The position numbers were made by a program, and so were the translations under genes. This document shows, piece after piece, positions 12,232 to 19,678 of a stretch of DNA of 64,000 nucleotides. This DNA comes from Lunularia cruciata (taxonomy: Eukaryota; Streptophyta; Marchantiopsida; Lunulariales; Lunulariaceae). Each line of letters begins with the position of its first letter. Within the stretch, counting starts at the first letter, position 1. The notes below the pieces were generated by a model. It did not search any database. It worked only from the letters and a program-made list of their open reading frames with translations, and was not told the origin of the DNA. The stretch covers positions 59,458,001-59,522,000 of the forward strand of contig OX419757.1 of the NCBI GenBank assembly GCA_948567375.1. Direction: 5' to 3'.

Positions 12232-12859
12232 GAAGACCGATGTAGAAAGATGTCTATTTCAGATCCAGACATCTCTAGATGGTGGTTCAACACAATACAT
12301 CACACATAGGGAGCTTGTTGTCCAGGTTCAGCCTGGTCATCCGACTAATAGCTTGGTGGTGAGAGCTCAGGCTATTGCGACAATAGCTAAGTCATATGAT
12401 ATGCTAGTTGGGGGAGCAGTGTTATACCCAATGGGTTTCAGTATTGACTATTAGGAGGAGACAACCTCTTATAGACCAGCTTGGCAATCTGGTGAGAGAC
12501 GGGTAAGTCGCCTACCAACATGCTTCAGTAGTGGTAGTCTTGGCTCACTACAGTCCGGGACCATGGTAGCATCAGTTTTAGCTTTCAGTGGTGCAGTTAC
12601 TTGGCCTGGTGACTTGTTGGAGGGGAATGTCCTTGCAGAGGACACTCTAGTACCAGAGGAGATCACTCAGATTTGGAGTACAAGTGGGATTGTTCCATCC
12701 ACCTTGGATATTCCATTAGGGAGTTTAGAGGAGGCATTTTAGCAGCATGCAGATCAGTTGGTGCAACAGGCTTGGAGTGGAGCCTTTGTACCATCAAGAG
12801 ATGAGTGTGAGGATGAGCTTCCATATTCAATTACTTTGACACCTCTTGATACCACACTC
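12232..12859 (+). pseudogene. Unrecognised polyprotein segment upstream of the methyltransferase (element D)
   Basis: Two long readable stretches, with few stops, lie in register with the methyltransferase: one includes SYDMLVGGAVLYPMGFSID (about 12393-12450), the next includes GAVTWPGDLLEGN (about 12591-12630). The content is hydrophobic and acidic with no zinc knuckle and no DSG protease motif. I do not recognise the fold. It could be an N-terminal part of the methyltransferase module or a gag/protease substitute. Confidence 0.45.
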
Positions 12860-13840
12860 ATTGCTTGGTAGTATCCAATAGAGGGGATATGTCTATTGGA
12901 GTTGTTCGGTGGGATTAGCACTGGACTAGCTACGGTATTATAGGCAAGTATATGAGTACAAAGGTACTTGTATGTAGAGAGAGATGAGACTGCTAGGCAA
13001 GTCTCTCTATATTAGGTGGCACACTTAGCCTATTGGTATCCGGAGTTATTAACAATGTCAGCAATCAGAGGTTACCAGAAGGCTCTACATTTCCTTATTG
13101 GGGGCGCATGATGTAGAGAGGCATGGGCCTATTCACTTGGTGATTTCTAGATGGCCATGTCAAGGACATACACGTGCTAGCTGAGATTAGGGTCTTTAGG
13201 ATCCTTGGTCTGGTGTGTTTTGGTAGATGTTATGGATCCTATGGCATCTCCAGGTTCATCAGTCCATTTCTCTAGCTGACCTTTTGGAGAATGTTCCTTT
13301 GATGGGTGATTCTCACACCAGAGTGGTGGCGAGTACACATCAGGTCCATTCTTGGATAGGACCTACTATATTGTTAAATGCAACCAGAGTGGGATCACGG
13401 GCTCATTGTCTTTGTCTTTGGTGGATGAACCTCTTACCCATAGAGGTTTTAGAACAAGCATATGATGGGATTCAACGACTTGACCACATCCTTGTTGATG
13501 ACATCTTGAATGTTGGGCGTCAATCTTAGACAGTGGTAGTGGCTGATAGGTCACCTATGGCAATGGTGAACCTAGTTGGACAGCCTAGAGCTGCATTTCC
13601 CACACTCATGAGTTTCCCAAGCTCTCATGCTTTTTGAGAGGGAGGACCTGGACTTGTTTGGGACTCACAATTATAGCAGTTGGTGGAGCCCAACACCGAT
13701 GAGAGAGAGCAGGCATTGGGTTTTTGCACTAGTATTACCGTTGTTCCAATAGTGTTAGAGGCATCTAAGCGCCAGGTGTTAGATCAGACTATGGACCAAA
13801 ATTGTTTGACCTGGATTATGAGCCTCGGCTTGGCAGAGCA
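12860..13840 (+). pseudogene. Cytosine-5 DNA methyltransferase domain in element D (broken)
   Basis: Motif I (SAM binding) reads LLELFGGISTGLATVL at 12893-12940, followed by RYLYVERDETAR, where an acidic residue would bind the SAM ribose. Motif IV reads VISRWPCQGHTRA, with PCQG at 13155-13166 and the catalytic Cys at 13158-13160. Motif VI, ENV, is at 13287-13295. Motif VIII-like GSRAHCLCLWWMNL is at 13392-13433, where two Cys stand where Arg is usual (CGT to TGT). A motif X-like segment, VLDQTMDQNCLTWI, lies near 13773-13820. The order I-IV-VI-VIII-X is that of canonical C5 methyltransferases, and the GxSTG form of motif I points to the DNMT3/DRM side. Stops are at 12941, 12953, 13013, 13182, 13188, 13197 and 13224, and the frame shifts once between motifs I and IV (13020-13105). 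The enzyme would methylate cytosine in DNA; this copy is inactive. Confidence 0.85.
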
Positions 13841-14174
13841 ACATAGGATGTGCTTCATAGGCATCACCACTTGGACACTTATGAACCCTATGCCTATCAA
13901 GATGATTCAAGCACATGCTGGGAGCAATGGAATGAGTGGACATGGTATTCTTGGGATACAACCAGTAGCTACTAGGAAGAGTGGTCTACTTGGAGTCCAT
14001 CCAGGTGAGCGTAGGCTACTTGGATTACACCCTTGGTCCACTTGGGATGCAGCTAGAGGACATGTGGAGCTTGCAGCCAGAGTGGAGGGAGTTTTTCACA
14101 TAGAGGTTGGGACCTCTAGTGATCAAAAGCATGACATTATTGCTCCCAAGGGCTAAGTGTAGCAGCCAGTCAAT
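13841..14174 (+). pseudogene. Trp/Tyr-rich linker between methyltransferase and reverse transcriptase (element D)
   Basis: One frame reads HHHLDTYEPYAYQDD and then CWEQWNEWTWYSWD (about 13917-13957), a strongly aromatic low-complexity stretch with repeated Trp. It ends near the tgtagcagccagtcaatatg start of the reverse transcriptase frame. Function unknown. It may be a spacer, or the polyprotein may be cleaved here. Confidence 0.45.
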
Positions 14175-15122
14175 ATGTCTTCCACTCTTACTACAGTTAC
14201 AGAGGATACTTGGGAGCCAGATCTTGGACCCAAGCTTACTGGAGAGGAAAGACAGAGGGTTTGGAGGTTCTTGAGGAGCCACACAAGCTTTTTTGCCTTT
14301 AGTATGAAGGATTTGGGTGCTCTAAAAGGGCCTGCTATACGGATTGAGCTGACTAGCAATACACCAGTTTTCTGATGTTCTTATCGATATAGTGATATGG
14401 AGAGGACATTGATTCAGAGCCGTAGTAGTGACCTTTTTGAGGCTGGTTTGGTGGAGATTTCACATAGAGAGTATGCATTAGCGACAGTGATGGCAGCCAA
14501 GAAGGATATGCATGGCAACTACATAGACAGGCAAATGTGTGGAGATTACCGTCCTATCAACCGACAGACTAGGGCTGATCGGTATGCCATGCCTACACCG
14601 GAGGAGATTTTTGATGTGATTGAGCATGCAAAGGTCCTCAATACTTTGGATCTTTGAGCGGGATATCATCAATTGCCAATTAGAGAGGAGGATAAGTCCA
14701 AGACAACATTCTAGGCTATTGATCCTCACAACAAGGATGTATTATATCAATGGAGGTTCTTACCGTTTGGGTAAAAGAATGCTCCTATTGAGTTCCAGAG
14801 GTTTCTAATTGGATTGAATTTTGCTTGGTGCTATATTGATGACATTTGGGTCTATAGCACTATTGTGGAGGAGCATGAGAGACAATTGTTGGAGATGTTT
14901 GAGAGGTTGAGATCTCATAGACTCAAATTACATCCTGGGCAGTGTAGGTTCTTCCATGAGCAGGTTGAGTATTTGGGTCACCCTATCTACCCCGGAGGAC
15001 TTGGTGTTCAACAGACCAAAGTAGAGGCTATTACGCATATTCCTTGGCCTACGGATGTGAGCAAAGTGCGAGCATTTCTTGGGTTGAAAAACTTCTATTG
15101 CCAGTATGTTAGAGGATTTATC
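14175..15122 (+). pseudogene. Reverse transcriptase of element D
   Basis: Pieces at 14175-14375, 14397-14657, 14620-14808 and 14814-15122 give, in order, the N-terminal FAFSMKDLGALKG, the finger motifs MAAKKDMHGNY and MCGDYRPINRQTRADRYAMP, the LDL...AGYHQLPIREEDKSKTTF palm, QWRFLPFG and the catalytic box CYIDDIWVYS with YIDD at 14832-14843. The thumb/connection reads VEYLGHPIYPGGL and KVRAFLGLKNFY. Catalytic Asp residues are kept, but stops are frequent, many at Gln or Arg positions. The domain ends at the family B LTR inserted at 15123. Confidence 0.85.
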
Positions 15123-15818
15123 TGTGAGCCGGCCTGTCTCTCACTCAAGATGAACCTCTAATGGCTATTATGGTAGCACACCATGGACTAAGAAGGCAAG
15201 GAACCCCAACTCCATCATACTCCTCCAAGGCTAACACTCCAACACTCAAGACATTGCTCACTAGAGAACTCAATGAGAGACAGAGAAATAGTTGCAAATG
15301 AAAGGATGATGAGTACTTCGTCACCCCTTGCTTATATACTTGTGAAATAGTTACGTACCAAAGTTACTAATTACCATAGTAACTCAAGTTATTAGACTAA
15401 AAGTCAAGTAAAGTCAAAAAGTAGAAAGGAATATCCATTCACATGGGCATATTCCCCTAAGCATGTGGTCTTATCTTGACCCAACAACTAAGTCAAGGAT
15501 TCCTTCACATGGGCTATCCTTGGACTAAAGAAGAATCCAAAACAAAAAGGCTTGCGGGCCCAAGAGTTCTCAACTCTTTCCTCAAAGCCAAACACCTAGG
15601 AATAATACCAAGTCAACACACTAAAATCCAAAATAGTGGTGCTCATCTTTTCTACTTCCTCTAAAGTAAAGTCCCCTATATCTTAGCTATGACTAACTTT
15701 AGCTAACCATGACTAATATAGAACCATCCTTTATCTCTATATAAATAATATCTCTTAAGTACTTGTAATACCAAGCTAAATATCACAATACCACACACAT
15801 GCACAAATGGGTGTTATA
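15123..15818 (-). repeat. Family B LTR inserted in element D
   Basis: A full-length B LTR (696 bp) in minus orientation, TGTGAGCC at the left and GTGTTATA at the right. It splits the D polyprotein between the RT connection (RGF) and the segment reading TKLT before RNase H. The flanks (ttatc, gacca) give no clear 5-bp duplication. No B internal sequence is present, so it is probably a solo LTR. Confidence 0.85.
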
Positions 15819-16330
15819 GACCAAGCTTACATAGGAGTGGTGTTGGGGAGATGAGCAAGAGAGAGCTTTTGTAGAGCTCAAGGAGAGGTTGAGATCTGCT
15901 CCTATTTTGAGGAGACCGATCAAAGGACGACTATTTTAGGTTCATATTGATTGGAGTATGTTGGGGCTTAGAGCGATGCTCACCCAACATGATGATGAGG
16001 GGAAGGAGTTTTTGGTGGCCTATGCTAGTCGCTCCAACAATTTAGCGGAAGCAAAGTATAGTTCATATGAGGGAGAGTGCTTGGTAGTAGTTTGGGCAGT
16101 AGCACATTTTTTATGTTACCTATTTGGTAACCCCTTCATTCTCATCACTAATCATCAGCCACTGAAGTGGTTGATGGAGTCTGACAAGCTTTTAGGAAAG
16201 CTTGCATGATGGGCTCTGATTTTACAGGAGTATGATTTCACGGTTGTTCACAGACCTAGAGTAGTGAACCGTGAAGTAGGTAGGTTGAGTAGAAACCCAT
16301 GTCCCAGCTAGTAGGATGAGATTAGAGCAT
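15819..16330 (+). pseudogene. RNase H domain of element D
   Basis: The open stretch 15958-16209 reads FLVAYASRSNNLAEAKYSSY, then EGECLVVVWAVAHFLCYLFG and ITNHQPLKWLM. This is the RNase H of Ty3/gypsy elements, with the usual TDH Asp changed to Asn (TNH). Upstream, 15848-15920 gives the tether (AFVELKERLRSAPIL). Downstream, QEYDFTVVHRPRVVN closes the domain. Confidence 0.8.
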
Positions 16331-16569
16331 GTTGGCATGGTGAGACAGATGAGGAGATGGTGCCAAGTTGGCATGCATTGGTCTTTCTGTGGATATTTCA
16401 GAGGCTTTGGTGGTATCTCTTAGCGTATATAGGAGGAGTTATTGAGGTCATAGATCCAGAGAGTGAAGATATTGGTATAGTTCAACGAGACATTCATGAT
16501 GATGTCTTAGTGATAGACTATCTTTGCATTGGTGTTGTGGGTGGCATAGTTGGGGCCAAGGAGAGAGAT

Positions 16570-16935
16570 CATGTTCTTTAGCAAGCTAGATGGTTCAGAT
16601 TGGAGGGCAGACACCTTCTGTGTGTATGGGAGGATGGTAGAGTGTGAGTAGTACTACTTCCATCTCAGAGACCACAGTTGGTCTGTCATGCTTATGAGGA
16701 GCTAGGACATTTTGTAGTAAAGTATACATATAGCTTACTCTAGAGTCATTATTGGTGGCACGGTATGCAGACCAAGGTACAGCAGTTTGTTGCCAAATGT
16801 GTGGTTTGTGACCAAGTAAGAGCATCATTCAATGCTCCTACACCACAGTTACACCCATTACCTATCATGGGATTGGGTTACCGTTGGAGTTTGGACTTCA
16901 CTGGACCTTTATTGCTTATTGTGAGACATCATCGG
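16570..16935 (+). pseudogene. Integrase zinc domain and start of the core (element D)
   Basis: The HHCC zinc domain is complete: His at 16687-16689 and 16708-16710, and the CVVC pair at 16798-16809 (KCVVCDQ). The core begins with WSLDFTGP, whose first catalytic Asp is at 16894-16896. Three stops interrupt the region (one near 16738). The frame is cut by a solo F LTR at 16936. Confidence 0.8.
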
Positions 16936-17358
16936 TGTAAAAGACTGAAACCGAGGAGAGAAATAGGAGAATGGAAACTCACATTGGGACACTTGAATGA
17001 GGGAAAACTCCGAATGCCTAGCATGAGCTTTGGCCTTGGTATTTATAGGTAGCATACAAGACCTTTGAAGCTTCTCAAGAAGCTTCCTTGAGCCGCTTTC
17101 TTGGAGTGCAAGTCAAGTTAACTAGGAAGCTTCTCAAGAAGCTTCCTTCTAGAAGCCGCCTACTTGGCGTGCAAGCTAAGCTAGTTAGAAGCTTCTAGAA
17201 GCTTCCTTCTAGAAGCTACCTGCTTAGGGCGCAAGTTAACTAGTTGGGAAGCTTCCTAAGAAGCTTCTTAGATGCTTCTAGAATATTCTAGGCTATTTTG
17301 GCTTATTCTCTACTTCGTAAGCCCGACTAACTTTGTCACTAAACTCCATATTGTTACA
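16936..17358 (-). repeat. Solo LTR of family F, copy 1, with TSD ATCGG
   Basis: 423 bp from TGTAAAAG to TTGTTACA, flanked by perfect 5-bp duplications ATCGG at 16931-16935 and 17359-17363. It interrupts the integrase of element D. On its own strand it has a TATA box (17041-17047 on this strand) and, upstream of it, many GAA/TTC blocks: an array GAAgcTTCtaGAAgcTTC at about 17188-17205 and a canonical TTCtaGAAtaTTC at 17276-17288. Confidence 0.95.
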
Positions 17359-17842
17359 ATCGGTATGTTTTGGTGATGGTGGAACACTTCTCCAAGTGGA
17401 TTGAGTTGGTGGCACTTCCTGACAAGTCTAGTGAAGGGACAACTTACTTGTTCTTGGATCAAGTTCTTAGTCATTTTAGTGCACCAACTGAGGTTTTGAC
17501 TGATCAGGGTATAGAGTTCTTGGGGGAGTTGTAGGTCTTGTGTGACAAGGCTTTGATTGATCACCGTACAACCTCTCGAGATCACCTTGAGGTAGATGGC
17601 TTAGCAGAGAGAGTGGTTCAGAAAGTGAACAGAGGATTGCAAAAGTATGGTTTACAGAGAGGCCACTTGGGAGATTGGGATCTCTAACTCCTTGGTTGGT
17701 CATGGGCTATCGGTTCAGCCGGCAAGCCTCCTTAGCATCCTTCTCTCCATACTTTCTACTCTATGGACGAGATCCAGATTTACTTGTAACCATCCATCGA
17801 GATGTTATTGTAGTCTTGGACTTGGATGATCTAGATGTATGA
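17359..17842 (+). pseudogene. Integrase core, second half (element D)
   Basis: It resumes with YVLVMVEHFSKWIELVALPD. The second catalytic Asp lies in LTDQGIEFLG (17502-17504) and the Glu in DGLAERVVQKVN (17607-17609), in the same frame. With the Asp at 16894 the DDE triad is complete in this copy. Further stops and frame changes follow after about 17690. Confidence 0.8.
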
Positions 17843-18356
17843 GTGAGCGCATGTTCTCAACGGGTAGAGATCTTTCAGAGAGTGATGCCAATGGCCTTTG
17901 AGAACTTGGTGATTGCTCAGCATAGAGATACTTTACGTTATGCTACCATTAAAGGAGGAGGTTATAGACCCTCGATTCATCGATTTCATCCAAGAGACTA
18001 TGTATATCTACAACAAACAACACCAATGACACTTGATGTTTTGACAGGCCATACTATCTTGAGAGTGCATGAGGTTTTGCCATCTGGAGTCCTTGTGTTA
18101 GAAGGACATGATGGTGTTGTTTGGAGGGATCATGTGCGCAACTGTGTGCCATACCACCTCCCAAACATTGATGGTACTATGGACCCAAGCTTGGTACTTG
18201 TACGTGCAGGCTTGAGGTGTACGTTATGTGGCTCTTTTGGTGGAGCCGCTACTATGTTAGTGTGTAATAGCTGTTTGAGAGGATGGCATATAGCATTTAT
18301 GACTCCTCCCCTCATGGTGGTTCCTCAAGGACAATGGTTGTCCTAGATGTACTTGA
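17843..18356 (+). pseudogene. Integrase C-terminus ending in a PHD finger (element D)
   Basis: The open frame 17843-18346 carries the integrase C-terminal domain (FHPRDYVYLQQ, then VLPSGVLVLEGHDG and VRNCVPYHLPNID) and then a PHD zinc finger. The ligands are Cys 18218 and 18227, Cys 18263 and 18272 (CNSC), then GWH with His at 18287, PPL, VPQGQW. The Cys expected two residues after the His is Phe (18296), and one extra T at about 18338 puts the last pair, CPRC (18339-18350), out of frame; one residue and a stop follow. So the polyprotein ended right after the PHD finger. PHD fingers read histone H3 tails; chromoviruses use a chromodomain at this place. Confidence 0.85.
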
Positions 18357-18526
18357 CTTATAGCTAGTTCATTCTTTATATGGTATAGATTGCAGATAGG
18401 CGACTACCGATGGGGCTCCATAGCACCCGGCCTCTTGATCTTTGCCCATCTTAGGGTATACTATATACTTGGAGTAGATGGCTATATGGAGTTAGAAGGA
18501 CCTAACTGCCAGCTAAGGGGCCAATT
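18357..18526 (+). other. Internal 3' non-coding tail of element D
   Basis: Non-coding sequence between the end of the polyprotein and the LTR-derived segment. A purine-containing stretch, gctaaggggccaat (18514-18527), is the best candidate for the polypurine tract. No other feature seen. Confidence 0.5.
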
Positions 18527-18616
18527 GTGGCACTTTAGAAGTCTATGTATGACTTATATGTGAGTTGTGCTTCTATAGTGTATGATGTTGATAGGAATGT
18601 ATATACGTATGATAAT
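18527..18616 (+). repeat. Extra copy of the D LTR 3' tail just before the 3' LTR
   Basis: tgtggcactttagaagtc through gtatatacgtatgataa matches the last ~100 bases of the D LTR (about 19069-19172 and 55579-55679). It stands directly before the LTR start at 18617, so the LTR tail occurs twice. Confidence 0.75.
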
Positions 18617-19172
18617 TGTCACGCCATTTGTAGTGTCACATCTAGATTGCTTGGACATTGGAGTTCCAATGATAGTAGTTAGAGTTATCTCAATAGTTTC
18701 TCAGAGACTACTTTCCAACGGTCAGATTTTGTGTTTGGAGTACTGACTTCACGGTGGGGCCCACCATCACTTTGCACCGTTTGCACCATCAAGTGTGCCA
18801 TTAGTGGGACTATTAGGGTTTCAAACCTAGCTTGAGTCTAGGAGTATACTTTCAAAGTGCAACTCCAGAGAGCTCACTTCTCTGATGTTGAGCCTTTGAG
18901 TTCTTGGCTATGGTGGACAGAGGCCGGGGAGCGTCACCTAGATTCTCTTAGCTAGAGTGGGTGTGGCTTGACTGTAATCAGTGCCCAATTGCTGGCAGTT
19001 TATAGAGTGACAGATCAAGTACTGATCTGAGTTGAGTGTATTTGAGAGTTGTAAACAATCTTATTATTGTGGCACTTTAGAGTCTATGTATGACTTATGT
19101 GTGAGTTGTGCTTCTATAGTGTATGATGTTGACAACAATGTATGTTGTGTAGCAATGTCTATAGACACGATA
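18617..19172 (+). repeat. 3' LTR of element D
   Basis: 556 bp from TGTCACGCC to CACGATA. It aligns over its length with the solo LTR 55125-55679 (555 bp). The terminal CA has become TA here. Beyond it the interrupted family A LTR resumes with gagcacctt. Confidence 0.9.
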
Positions 19173-19678
19173 GAGCACCTTGTCTTAATTACATAGCAAA
19201 GAAGATCCACTCAAAGGGAGCTATACCCTTGGATCAAATACATGGATTGGTGACATGTTAACAAACTCTACTCTTATTTAGTTGCATAGATTGGTGACAT
19301 GTTAATCCTTGTCCTATTTGGTTGGTCAAACAAGTTGGATTTTAACGAATCTTCATGTAAGAAGCTCAAAATAGCATGGGTGAGATACTATTGGAAAGCT
19401 CTTGACAAGACAAAAAAAGAAGGGAGAAGGAAATGCTTTTTCCTCAAATGGGGGGGATTCCTTCATTTTTTGGAGCCTTATTCATCCGTTTAGACCTCCA
19501 AAATTAGCTCTAAAGTTTTCAAGGTGTTTTTGGCCTTCCCTCTATTAGTGGAAGTACTCTTTTGGTGACACCTTTATCTGATCTCTTAGGCCATTATGTA
19601 TAACATCCCTCAAGATATCATCAAGTCAATTTCTACCTCTAGATAATATGCTAGCTAATAGTATTACATCATCCAACC
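19173..19678 (-). repeat. Family A LTR, right part (split by element D)
   Basis: It continues the LTR begun at 12094 and ends GTATTACA at 19671-19678. This copy has only one of the two U3 repeat units present in the A LTRs at 35091, 47745 and 61022. Confidence 0.8.

Larger units (their letters stand above)
12198..19172 (+). mobile_element. Element D: Ty3/gypsy retrotransposon with DNA methyltransferase and PHD finger
   Basis: It is inserted in a family A LTR. The left flank is GGAGC and the right flank GAGC, which fits a 5-bp duplication that has lost one base. The order is: a 34-bp stub of the 5' LTR, an unrecognised polyprotein segment, a cytosine-5 methyltransferase domain, a Trp-rich linker, reverse transcriptase, RNase H, integrase, PHD finger, and a full 3' LTR (18617-19172). 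RT, RNase H and integrase in that order make it Ty3/gypsy. Gag, protease and most of the 5' LTR are missing here, probably by deletion. It was later hit by a B LTR in the RT/RNase H region and by a solo F LTR in the integrase. A solo D LTR at 55125-55679 shows the family has moved more than once. Confidence 0.85.

Noticed and set aside
18596-18620. A tandem full-length pair of D LTRs
   Set aside because: Only the last ~90 bp of the LTR is repeated before 18617, so it is a partial duplication.
12094-19678. Target duplication for the A LTR split by element D
   Set aside because: The flanks caatt and tcatc do not match, so I do not call it a solo LTR with a TSD.
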